A DNA stretch of 46,229 bases from Deltaproteobacteria bacterium (GTDB lineage: Bacteria; Myxococcota_A; Polyangia; JACPQR01): positions 1-46,229 of the forward strand of contig JACPQR010000155.1 of NCBI GenBank assembly GCA_016190375.1, read 5' to 3'. The notes below the pieces were generated by a model, which was not told where the DNA came from, ran no database searches, and was given only the letters and a program-made list of their open reading frames with translations. The translations under genes and the position numbers were made by a program. This document shows positions 15,551-23,100 of this stretch, piece by piece (position 1 is the stretch's first letter; every line of letters starts with the position of its first letter).

Positions 15551-17625
15551 GCACGGTAGCCACGAAGAACGCGCCCTCCTTGCCGAGCCTGCCGAGCTTG
15601 CCGATGAACAGCCGCGTGGTCGCGGTGATCCCGTTCCTCCTCGTCGCGATCGTGCTGCTCATGGTGGCGCCGCTGCCGCCGTTCCTGCTCGACATGCTCC
15701 TCGCGACCTCGATCGCCCTGTCGGTCGCGATCCTCATAATCTCGATCCACCTGGAGAAGCCGCTGGACCTGTCGGCCTTCCCGACGATCCTGCTCTTCGT
15801 GACGCTCCTCAGGCTCGCGCTCAACGTCGCTTCGACCCGCCTCATCCTGATGCACGGCTCCGAGGGGACGACCGCGGCCGGCGTGGTCATCGGCGCGTTC
15901 GGCGAGTTCATGTTCGGCGGCAACTACTTCGTAGGCGGCGCCGTCTTCGTCCTCCTCGTCATCATCAACTTCGTCGTCATCACCAAGGGCTCGAGCCGCG
16001 TGGCCGAGGTCGCCGCCCGGTTCACCCTCGACGCCATGCCGGGAAAGCAGATGTCGATCGACGCCGACCTCGCCGCCGGCGCGATCACGCAGGAGGAAGC
16101 GCGCGCCCGCCGCCGCCAGGTCGAGCAGGAGAGCGACTTCTTCGGCGCCATGGACGGCGCGTCCAAGTTCGTTCGCGGCGATGCGATCGCCGCGGTCCTG
16201 ATGACCGGCGTGAACGTCGTCGTCGGCTTCGTGGTCGGCATGCTGCAGCAGGACATGCAGCCCGCCGAGGCGGCCTCGACGTACACGGTCCTCGCGGTCG
16301 GCGAGGGCCTCGCGTCGCAGATCCCGGCGCTGCTCGTCTCGACGGCAGCGGGCGTCGTCATCACCCGCGCCTCCGCGGGCTCGGCGCTGTCCGGCGCGAT
16401 CGTCCAGCAGATGGGCGGCAAGCACGCCGCGCTGTATGCGACGAGCGCCATCCTCGCGGTCGTGGGGCTCTTGCCCGGCATGCCGGCCATCCCGTTCTTC
16501 TTGCTCGCCGGCGTGATCGCCTTCATCGCTCGCTCGAGCCGCGCCATGGGGCGCCCGGGAGCGGAGAAGGCCGCCCCGGACGCCGAGGGCACGGCCAGGC
16601 ACGCGCCCAGCGAGCGCGAGCGCCTCGAGGAGATGCTCCCGGTGGATCTGCTCGAGCTCGAGGTCGGCTACGACCTCGTCCCGATCGTCGACGCCTCGCG
16701 CGGTGGCGAGCTCGTCGAGCGCATCGGCGCGATCCGCAAGAACCTCGCGGTCGAGCTCGGGATCATCATCCCCTCGGTGCACATCCGCGACAACCTGCGC
16801 CTCAAGGCGGGCGGCTACCGCCTGCTCCTGTCGGGCAACGAGATCGGCCACGGCGAGCTGCGCGTCGGCCGGATGCTGGCGATGGATCCGACGGGCACCG
16901 CGCCGAGCCTCGGGGGCGAGCAGGTCAAGGAGCCCGCGTTCGGTCTGCCGGCCCGGTGGATCGCCGCGACCGACCGCGACCGCGCGGAGAGCCTCGGCTA
17001 CACCGTCGTCGACGCCGTGACGGTGGCGGCGACGCACCTGACCGAGATGATGCGGCTCGCGGCCCCGGAGCTGCTCGGCCGCGCCGAGGCGCAGGACCTG
17101 GTCGACATGTTCGCCAAGCGCGAGCCGCGCCTGGTCGACGAGCTCATCCCGAACCTCTTGCCGCTCGGCGAGGTCATCAAGGTCCTGCGCAACCTCCTCA
17201 AGGAGTCGGTGTCGGTGCGCGACCTGAGGAGCATCTTCGAGGGCCTCGCCGACAACGCGCGCGAGGTGAAGGACCCGACCGAGCTCACGGAGCGAGTCAG
17301 GCACCGCCTGGCGCGACACATCACCGCACGCTTCCGGAGCGACGACGGCGCGGTGGCCGCGCTGGTCCTCGACCCGCGCGCGGAGGAGCTGTTCCGCACC
17401 GGCTCGCAGGACGCGACCTGGGTGCAGCGGCTGGTCGGCTCGCTCGACGGCGCCGCGCGGGCTTTCGCGGGCGTATCGACCCCCCCGATGCTCCTGTGCG
17501 CGCCGGACGTGAGGCGCGGCGTCTCCGAGTTCTTCTCCCGGCGCGTGCCGGGTCTCTCGGTGCTCTCGTATCGCGAGGTCGATCCGAAGACGACGGTGCG
17601 GAACCTCGGAGTGGTGACGGCGTGA
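15547..17625 (+). CDS. flhA: Flagellar export-gate protein FlhA
   Basis: 692-aa FlhA, the proton-coupled export-gate component whose cytoplasmic domain docks chaperone-substrate complexes. GTG start overlaps the flhB stop. The N-terminus has a short LPSLPSL repeat, then about eight membrane helices to about 330 with the conserved FHIPEP region (FPTILLFVTLLRLALNVAST, DAMPGKQMSIDADL, ESDFFGAMDGASKFVRGDAI). The cytoplasmic part (about 350-692) includes IPSVHIRDN and ARWI. Standard family length. Confidence 0.97.
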   Translation: MSTVATKNAPSLPSLPSLPMNSRVVAVIPFLLVAIVLLMVAPLPPFLLDMLLATSIALSVAILIISIHLEKPLDLSAFPTILLFVTLLRLALNVASTRLILMHGSEGTTAAGVVIGAFGEFMFGGNYFVGGAVFVLLVIINFVVITKGSSRVAEVAARFTLDAMPGKQMSIDADLAAGAITQEEARARRRQVEQESDFFGAMDGASKFVRGDAIAAVLMTGVNVVVGFVVGMLQQDMQPAEAASTYTVLAVGEGLASQIPALLVSTAAGVVITRASAGSALSGAIVQQMGGKHAALYATSAILAVVGLLPGMPAIPFFLLAGVIAFIARSSRAMGRPGAEKAAPDAEGTARHAPSERERLEEMLPVDLLELEVGYDLVPIVDASRGGELVERIGAIRKNLAVELGIIIPSVHIRDNLRLKAGGYRLLLSGNEIGHGELRVGRMLAMDPTGTAPSLGGEQVKEPAFGLPARWIAATDRDRAESLGYTVVDAVTVAATHLTEMMRLAAPELLGRAEAQDLVDMFAKREPRLVDELIPNLLPLGEVIKVLRNLLKESVSVRDLRSIFEGLADNAREVKDPTELTERVRHRLARHITARFRSDDGAVAALVLDPRAEELFRTGSQDATWVQRLVGSLDGAARAFAGVSTPPMLLCAPDVRRGVSEFFSRRVPGLSVLSYREVDPKTTVRNLGVVTA

Positions 17626-17635
17626 GGAGATCGTG

Positions 17636-18640
17636 ATGCCGATGCTGGAGAGGACGTACAGAGCGAGCCGGTTCGAGGAGGCGCTGGCCCAGGTCAAGCG
17701 GGAGCTCGGCCCGGACGCGGTCATCCTGTCGTCGCGGCAGGTCCGGGGAGGGCTGTTCGGGAGCACGACCGAGGTCGAGATCACCGCGGCGCCTGACGGG
17801 TCCGTGCCGGCCAGCGCCATCTCGACGGGCCGGACGATCGCGCGCTCCTCCGAGCCGTCCGGGATCGAGTGGCGTCTCATCCGGATGGGCGTGCCCGTGA
17901 CCGCGGCGAGGACGCTCTGCACCCGGATCCGCTCTGCCTCGCCGCGGGAACCGCGCACGATGGCCGAGGTCAAGTCGGCGCTGTCGAGGGCGCTTCGCGA
18001 GGAGATGATCTTCGGGGGCGCCGCGGGCGTCGCCACGAGGGGTCGCGCGCGGGTCACGGCGTTCGTCGGCCCGACGGGCGTGGGCAAGACCACGACCATC
18101 GCCAAGCTCGCGGCCCAGGCCGCGCTGATCGACCGCGTCAACGTGGGCCTCGTCTGCATCGACCAGTTCCGCATCGGCGGCGCCGAGCAGCTCGGGCAGT
18201 ACGCGGAGCTCATCGGCATCCCGATGGAGATCGCCGACGACGCGGAGTCGCTCGGCCTGGCGCTCCAGAAGCTCGCGGACGCGGACCTCGTCTTCGTCGA
18301 CACGGCCGGCCGCGCTCCGCGCGATCGCGGCGCCGTCTCTGCAATGGCCGAGTGCCTGCACCGCGCGGGCGAGCCGGTCGAGGTCCACCTCTGCATGGCG
18401 GCGGCCATGCACGACGCGGAGATGGAGGCGGTCCTCGAGCGGCTGGCGCCGCTCAGGGCGACCAAGCTCACGATGACCAAGGTCGACGAGGCGATCCGCA
18501 CCGGGACGATCGTCGCCGCGCAGGTGCTGACCGGTCTGCCGCTCGCCTACTTCACGACCGGCCAGAGGGTGCCCGAGGACATCGAGGCCGCCTGCGCCGA
18601 GCGGCTGGCATCGCTGCTCTGCGGCGAGGAGGTCAACTGA
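17636..18640 (+). CDS. flhF: Flagellar placement GTPase FlhF
   Basis: 334-aa SRP-type GTPase FlhF, which sets the site of flagellum assembly, usually at the pole. The N-terminal domain YRASRFEEALAQVKRELGPDAVILSSRQV is typical. The GTPase part has P-loop GPTGVGKTT (145-153), DQFRIGGAEQL, DTAGR and TKVDEA. ATG 17636 is chosen over GTG 17633 because it sits 6 nt after GAGGAG. Paired with flhG, whose start overlaps its stop by one base (TGATG). The linker between the N-terminal and GTPase parts is short. Confidence 0.96.
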   Translation: MPMLERTYRASRFEEALAQVKRELGPDAVILSSRQVRGGLFGSTTEVEITAAPDGSVPASAISTGRTIARSSEPSGIEWRLIRMGVPVTAARTLCTRIRSASPREPRTMAEVKSALSRALREEMIFGGAAGVATRGRARVTAFVGPTGVGKTTTIAKLAAQAALIDRVNVGLVCIDQFRIGGAEQLGQYAELIGIPMEIADDAESLGLALQKLADADLVFVDTAGRAPRDRGAVSAMAECLHRAGEPVEVHLCMAAAMHDAEMEAVLERLAPLRATKLTMTKVDEAIRTGTIVAAQVLTGLPLAYFTTGQRVPEDIEAACAERLASLLCGEEVN

Positions 18641-19488
18641 TGATCCGCTTCGCGAACCAGGCCGATGGCCTGAGGGCCGCCCGCGGCGAGGGCGCCAGGG
18701 TGTATCGCCTCCACCGGGCGTCATCCAGCCCCACCCGGACCATCGCGGTGACGAGCGGCAAGGGTGGCGTGGGCAAGACCCAGATCGCCGCGAACCTGGC
18801 GGTCGGCCTGGCGCAGAAGGGGCTGAAGGTCGTCCTCCTGGACGCCGATCTCGGCCTCGCGAGCCTGGACCTCGCGCTTGGGCTCAAGCCACAGTTCGAC
18901 CTGCGCTCGGTCCTCGACGGCGAGAAGAACATCGACGAGATCCTGCTCGAGGGCCCGGCGGGCGTCCACCTCGTGCCGGCCTGCCCGGGCCGCTACGAAA
19001 TGGCGAACCTGAACGGCACGGAGCGGGCGGCGCTCGCGAACGCGGTCGACGAGGTCGCGAAGAAGTTCGACGTCCTCGTCATCGACACGGGCGCGGGCAT
19101 CGGCGGCAACGCCGTGACCTTCGCGTCCGCGGCGGACGACGTCCTGCTCGTAACGACGCCCGACCCGACCGCGGTGCGCGACGCGTACGCGATGGCCAAG
19201 GTGCTCAATCGGAGGAGCGGGCTCGAGAGGATCCACCTGGTGTCGAACCAGGTCGCCTCCGAGGCCGAGGGGCTCGAGCTGCACTCGCGCCTCGACGCGA
19301 TCGTGCGGCGTTTCCTCACGCTCGAGCTGGGCTATCTCGGCTGCATCCCTCGGGACGAGTCGGTCCGCCAGGCCTGCGCGGCCGGCGAGCCCTTCGTCCT
19401 GAGATCGCCCAGCTCGGTCGCGGCGCGCGCCACGGAAGGGCTGGTGCGACGGCTCGGTCCCGGGGCCTCACCAAGGGAGCTTTGCTGA
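18640..19488 (+). CDS. flhG: Flagellar number regulator FlhG (MinD-like ATPase)
   Basis: 282-aa MinD/ParA-like ATPase. FlhG stimulates FlhF GTPase and limits flagellar number. The N-terminal MIRFANQADGLRAA helix resembles the DQAxxLR activator helix of FlhG. Deviant Walker A SGKGGVGKT (39-47), DADLGLASLDLALGL and the VIDTGAGIG Walker B region are present; the C-terminal amphipathic helix is not obvious. Starts within the flhF stop and its own stop overlaps the fliA start. Confidence 0.94.
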   Translation: MIRFANQADGLRAARGEGARVYRLHRASSSPTRTIAVTSGKGGVGKTQIAANLAVGLAQKGLKVVLLDADLGLASLDLALGLKPQFDLRSVLDGEKNIDEILLEGPAGVHLVPACPGRYEMANLNGTERAALANAVDEVAKKFDVLVIDTGAGIGGNAVTFASAADDVLLVTTPDPTAVRDAYAMAKVLNRRSGLERIHLVSNQVASEAEGLELHSRLDAIVRRFLTLELGYLGCIPRDESVRQACAAGEPFVLRSPSSVAARATEGLVRRLGPGASPRELC

Positions 19489-20204
19489 TGGTGATCGAGG
19501 AAAGAACCCCGATGATGCAGCTTCGCCCACCGATTCCCACGCGCGAGCAGCTCGTCGCGTCGGGGCTCGCGATCGTGAGGCGCACGGCCTTCCGGCTCGC
19601 CCGGCGGCTGCCCCCGAACGTGGAGGTGGGCGACCTCATCGGAGCGGGCACCGAGGGGCTCCTCAAGGCGATCGAGCGGTACGATCCGGTTCGCTACCCT
19701 CGGTTCGAGCCGTACGCGGAGGCGCGGATTCGCGGCGCGATCCTCGACGAGCTCCGCGCGGCCGACGCGATGACGCGCCACGGACGGCGGCGTCTGGCCG
19801 AGGTCGCGCGGGCCGTCCGCAAGCTCGAGACGGCGCTCGGGCGCGCGCCGGAGGTCGAGGAGATCGCGGCGGAGCTGGGGCTCGAGGTGGAGGCGTACCA
19901 GAGACTCACCGAGGACCTCGCGCGCGGGCCGGCGCTCGGGCGGCTGGGAGAGATCGACCCGGACGAGATCGTCACGTCCGAAGACGATCCGGTCGGGCAC
20001 ATCGCCGACCTCGAGCTCAAGCCGCGGCTGGTGGCGGCCATCCAGAAGCTGCCGGAGCGGATCCAGACCGTGCTCGCGCTCTACTACCAGGAGGAGTGCA
20101 CCCAGGCGGAGATCGGCAAGATCCTGGGCGTCACGGAGAGCCGGGTCTGCCAGATCCTCGGCGAGGCGACGGCGCGGCTGAGGGCCGCGATGGAGAAGGG
20201 CTGA
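19488..20204 (+). CDS. fliA: Flagellar sigma factor FliA (sigma-28 type)
   Basis: 238-aa sigma-70-family factor of the FliA/WhiG/sigma-28 class, which directs RNA polymerase to late flagellar and chemotaxis promoters. Region 2 is seen in DLIGAGTEGLLKAIERYDP and YAEARIRGAILDELR; region 3 follows; region 4 is ECTQAEIGKILGVTESRVCQ. ATG 19488 overlaps the flhG stop by one base and has AAGGGAG 9 nt upstream; a longer TTG start at 19482 is less likely. No anti-sigma FlgM is visible in the window. Confidence 0.94.
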   Translation: MVIEERTPMMQLRPPIPTREQLVASGLAIVRRTAFRLARRLPPNVEVGDLIGAGTEGLLKAIERYDPVRYPRFEPYAEARIRGAILDELRAADAMTRHGRRRLAEVARAVRKLETALGRAPEVEEIAAELGLEVEAYQRLTEDLARGPALGRLGEIDPDEIVTSEDDPVGHIADLELKPRLVAAIQKLPERIQTVLALYYQEECTQAEIGKILGVTESRVCQILGEATARLRAAMEKG

Positions 20205-20208
20205 AGAA

Positions 20209-20958
20209 ATGTCGGACGGGATCTACAGCGCGCTTTCGGGCGCGATCGCGCAGCAGAGGTCGCTGGACGTCGTCGCGAACAACGTCGCGAACGCGAACAC
20301 GACGGGATACCGGGGCGACCGGGTGGCCTTCCAGGAGGCGCTCGTGCGGAGCGGCGGCAACGGAGCCGCGCCGGACTGCCTGCGCTTCGTCGGCGTCTCG
20401 CAGGTGCGCGCGGACACTGCGCAGGGCGCGCTGAGGCAGACGGGCAACCCGCTCGACGTCGCGCTGCAGGGCGACGGCTTCTTCGCGGTCGAGACGCCGA
20501 GCGGAGTGAGGTACACGCGCGCGGGCGCGTTCGTGACCGACCAGACGGGGATGCTCCAGACGATGGACGGCCACGCGGTCCTGGCGCGGGAAGTCGAAGG
20601 GGAGCGCACCCTGCCGCGGATCCGGTTCCCCGCGGGCACTCGCGAGGTCGTGATCGCGACGGACGGCACCGTGAGCGCGGATGGCGTGCCGATCGGGCGG
20701 ATCAAGGTCGTCCGCTTCGAGCAGCCGAACCAGCTCGCGAAGCAGGGCGCGACGCTCTTCGTCGCAGGTCAGGGCCAGCCGGTCGCCGACGACGAGACGC
20801 AGGTGGTGCAGGGGCACCTCGAGGGGGCGAACGTCAACGCGGTCGCGGGGCTGAACGAGCTCATCACGGTGAGCCGGTCCTTCGAGTCGTTCCAGAGGGT
20901 GATTCAGGCATTCCGCGAGCTGGACAGTCGAACGGCCCGCGAGGTTGCGAGCAGATGA
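20209..20958 (+). CDS. flgF: Flagellar proximal rod protein FlgF
   Basis: 249-aa flagellar rod protein. The N-terminal rod signature VVANNVANANTTGYRGDRVAF and C-terminal ITVSRSFESFQRVIQAF match FlgF/FlgG; the shorter, more divergent sequence (ending QGALRQTGNPLDVAL with GFFAVETPSG) and position before flgG support FlgF. Starts 4 bp after fliA. Its final codons are repeated 179 bp downstream at the far edge of an inserted element. Confidence 0.93.
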   Translation: MSDGIYSALSGAIAQQRSLDVVANNVANANTTGYRGDRVAFQEALVRSGGNGAAPDCLRFVGVSQVRADTAQGALRQTGNPLDVALQGDGFFAVETPSGVRYTRAGAFVTDQTGMLQTMDGHAVLAREVEGERTLPRIRFPAGTREVVIATDGTVSADGVPIGRIKVVRFEQPNQLAKQGATLFVAGQGQPVADDETQVVQGHLEGANVNAVAGLNELITVSRSFESFQRVIQAFRELDSRTAREVASR

Positions 20959-21133
20959 GCGAGGCCGGCCAAGGGGGTGCTCGGTCGGAGGACACGCGTC
21001 ACGGCGCCGACGAGCGTTCCCAGCAGGGCGAGCGGAGGCGAACTTGCTTCGCCGGAGCGAGTACGCGTGCAGGTTTCGGGGGGCGCGGGGGGCGGAAGCC
21101 CACCGCACTAGATGCCCGCGAGGTTGCGAGCAG
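20936..21133 (+). mobile_element. Insertion unit between flgF and flgG bounded by 19-bp direct repeats
   Basis: CCCGCGAGGTTGCGAGCAG is present at 20936-20954 (3' end of flgF) and at 21115-21133, immediately before TAG and the flgG ribosome-binding site GAGGAG. The period is 179 bp, close to the 182-bp unit at fliM-fliN. The enclosed DNA holds copy b of the structured repeat. As at fliM-fliN, the downstream duplicate restores the end of the upstream gene next to the downstream start. Confidence 0.7.
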
Positions 21134-21137
21134 GTAG
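20955..21137 (+). CDS. Possible 60-aa peptide coupled to flgF (doubtful)
   Basis: ATG overlapping the flgF stop (ATGA) opens a 60-codon frame across the inserted unit, ending DAREVASR, a copy of the FlgF C-terminus AREVASR. The sequence is Gly/Arg-rich (FGGRGGRKPTAL). Part of it resembles the repeat-encoded N-terminus of FliO (RGGRGGPTG) because the repeat is read in the same phase there. No ribosome-binding site of its own. Probably non-functional, but translation by coupling is possible. Confidence 0.25.
   Translation: MSEAGQGGARSEDTRHGADERSQQGERRRTCFAGASTRAGFGGRGGRKPTALDAREVASR
21018..21114 (+). repeat. Structured repeat, copy b (flgF-flgG)
   Basis: Hairpin 1: GGCGAA-CTTGC-TTCGCC (21037-21053), preceded by GCAGGGCGAGCGGA and followed by GGAGCGAGTA. 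Then CGGGGGGCGCGGGGGG and hairpin 2 GGGC-GGAA-GCCC, ending CACCGCAC. Stem base pairs differ from copies a, c and d with pairing preserved. Confidence 0.8.
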
Positions 21138-21149
21138 AGGAGAAAAGAG

Positions 21150-21932
21150 ATGCTTCGTTCACTGAACACGGCAGCGACAGGGATGGCGGCGCAGCAGACC
21201 AACATCGACGTCGTGGCGAACAACATCGCGAACGTGAACACGACGGGCTTCCGGCGGAGCCGCGCGGAGTTCCAGGACCTGCTCTACCAGACGATCCGCG
21301 CGCCGGGCGGGACCGCGGCCGACGGCTCGCGTCTGCCGACGGGCCTGCAGGTGGGGCAGGGGACGCGCACGGTGTCGACCGAGAACATCTTCACGCAGGG
21401 CGGGATGAAGCAGACCGGAAATCCCCTCGACCTCGCGATCGAGGGAGCGGGGTTCTTCCAGGTGACGCGCCCGAACGGGGAGGTCGCCTACACGCGCGCG
21501 GGCAACCTGAAGACCGACGCGGAGGGGCGGCTGGTCACGGTGGACGGCTTCGCGATCGAGCCGTCGATCACGATCCCGACCGACGCGGTCTCCGTCACGA
21601 TCTCCGCGGACGGCACGATCAGCGCGACGCAGGCGGGCCAGAACCAGGCGCAGGAGATCGGCCGCCTGCAGCTCGCGAACTTCATCAACCCCGCGGGCCT
21701 CCGCTCGATCGGCCGCAGCCTCTTCGTCCCGACCGCGGCGAGCGGCGAGCCGATCGTGGCCGCCCCCGGCGAGGAGGGCATCGGCACCGTCGCGCAAGGA
21801 TTCCTCGAGGGCTCGAACGTCGAGGTCGTGACCGAGATGATCGACCTCATCACCAGCCAGCGCGCCTACGAGATCAACCAGCGCGTCATCCAGGCCGCCG
21901 ACGAGATGCTCCGCCGCGCCTCCGAGCGGTGA
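21150..21932 (+). CDS. flgG: Flagellar distal rod protein FlgG
   Basis: 260-aa FlgG, the distal rod subunit. Signatures: MLRSLNTAATGMAAQQTNID, VVANNIANVNTTGFRRSRAEF, the FlgG-specific stretch around VGQGTRTVSTENIFTQGG, GFFQVTRPNGEVAYTRAG, and C-terminal EMIDLITSQRAYEINQ. Length is exactly typical. GAGGAGAAAAGAG precedes the ATG. It is the last gene of the cluster; the next gene is convergent, with only 3 bp between the stop codons, so the usual downstream flgA-flgH-flgI are absent here. Confidence 0.97.
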   Translation: MLRSLNTAATGMAAQQTNIDVVANNIANVNTTGFRRSRAEFQDLLYQTIRAPGGTAADGSRLPTGLQVGQGTRTVSTENIFTQGGMKQTGNPLDLAIEGAGFFQVTRPNGEVAYTRAGNLKTDAEGRLVTVDGFAIEPSITIPTDAVSVTISADGTISATQAGQNQAQEIGRLQLANFINPAGLRSIGRSLFVPTAASGEPIVAAPGEEGIGTVAQGFLEGSNVEVVTEMIDLITSQRAYEINQRVIQAADEMLRRASER

Positions 21933-21935
21933 GTC

Positions 21936-22820
21936 CTACGGGCAGTTGTCGCTGACGTACGACCGCTCTCCGTAGTACGCAGGGTAGGGCGCGAGCGACT
22001 CTCCGTTGAAGCGGATCGCCTGTCCGACGCCGTCGTAGAGCTGCTCGTAGTGGATGTGCGGGCCGGAGGAGTTGCCGGTCGAGCCGGTCGTGCCGACCTG
22101 CTGGCCCTGGACGACCTGGGAGCCGTCGGGCACCGAGAACTCCCAGAGGTGGAAGTAATAGGTCTGCCAGCCCCAGCCGTGGTCGATGACGATGTAGTTG
22201 CCCGCTCCTCCGGCCTCCCAGTGCTGGGTGGCCCAGCCGCCGGCGGACGCGACCACCGGCGCGCCGTCCGTCTCGCCCCCGTCGTCACGTATGAAGTCGA
22301 GCGCCTGCCGCACCTCGGCCGAGTGATGGTCGTAGGTCCAGCTCTGGCCGCACGCGTACGGCGCCTTGAACATGGACGCGCCGTCCTGACAGCTCCCGTC
22401 GACGCACAGGAGGTCGCCGCAGCAATCCTCCCCGTTCGCCGTGGCGCAGGGCGCGTCCGACATGCCGCAGCAAACCTGACCCAGGGTCGTGGTCCCGCAA
22501 TCGAGACCGGCGCAGCAGTCCGTGTCCGCGCCGCACGGAGCCGTCGCCTCGAGGCATTCGTTCGCGGGCGGATCGGACTCCGGCGGCTCGACCTCCGGCG
22601 GCTCGGTCTCGGGTGGGTCGTCCTCGGGCGCCGCATCGCCGGTCTGGCCCTCGGGTGCCTCGCCCGAAGCGTCGGTCTCCGCCGGGCCGCCGCCATCGAC
22701 GGGCTCCGCCTGCTCGCCGGGTGCGTCGCCGTAGGTCGCACCGATCTCGCCCGGATCGCTGCAGCTCGCCGCCGTCAGTACGGCGAGGACGACCGTGGAC
22801 GAACTAGCCCGCATACCCAT
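21936..22820 (-). CDS. M23 (LytM-type) metallopeptidase lipoprotein
   Basis: About 294-aa lipoprotein carrying an M23 endopeptidase domain, which normally cleaves peptidoglycan cross-links or acts as a secreted peptidase. MGMRASSSTVVLAVLTAASC gives the lipobox; residues about 25-80 are an Asp/Glu/Pro linker, then a Cys-rich knob (CGADTDCCAGLDC, CCGDLLCVDGSC). The catalytic domain has a His-rich strand YDHHSAEVRQALDF (His and Asp zinc ligands), FHLWEF and GPHIHYEQ (HxH). Start 22820 or 22814. It converges on flgG; a role in rod passage through the wall is possible but unsupported beyond position. Confidence 0.88.
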   Translation of the reverse strand: MGMRASSSTVVLAVLTAASCSDPGEIGATYGDAPGEQAEPVDGGGPAETDASGEAPEGQTGDAAPEDDPPETEPPEVEPPESDPPANECLEATAPCGADTDCCAGLDCGTTTLGQVCCGMSDAPCATANGEDCCGDLLCVDGSCQDGASMFKAPYACGQSWTYDHHSAEVRQALDFIRDDGGETDGAPVVASAGGWATQHWEAGGAGNYIVIDHGWGWQTYYFHLWEFSVPDGSQVVQGQQVGTTGSTGNSSGPHIHYEQLYDGVGQAIRFNGESLAPYPAYYGERSYVSDNCP

Positions 22821-22939
22821 GCCCCGCGAGCCAGATTGCAATCGACGTTCCGCGGCGGCCACGGGGCTCCGGTGCGTCTCTTGGCGCACGATTCGATCAC
22901 CGAGCGCGCGGACATGTGCACTACCGTTCCTTCTCACGC

Positions 22940-23100
22940 GAACGGCCGTGGGCACGCTCAGCATCGGCGGCGCGACCTGGCCGGACGACTGCCGCGAGCC
23001 GGCCGAGCTGATCGCGCTCGCGGACGCGAACCTCTACGGTGCCAAGAACGCTGGTCGGGGCCGCGCTTGCTTCCCCGGCGCACCGATGGTGGAGCTCTAA
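22940..23100 (+). pseudogene. Remnant of a GGDEF (diguanylate cyclase) domain
   Basis: Only the last about 50 codons of a GGDEF domain remain: TLSIGGATWPDDCREPAELI followed by ALADANLYGAKNAGRGR, matching the family consensus TxSIGxA and ADxALYxAKxxGRN. The GG(D/E)EF active site and everything upstream are missing; before about 22940 no homologous frame is visible. It ends 4 bp into the DUF2007 gene's stop region. Confidence 0.75.

Noticed and set aside
13077..18501. Long minus-strand frames (13077-14534, 13544-15517, 15487-18501) opposite the flagellar genes
   Set aside because: These are antisense shadows of fliP to flhF caused by high G+C; the plus-strand products are well-conserved flagellar proteins.
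21936..22820. M23 lipoprotein as the flagellar FlgJ-type wall hydrolase
   Set aside because: It is convergent with flgG, carries its own Cys-rich knob and lipid anchor, and nothing but proximity links it to the flagellum.
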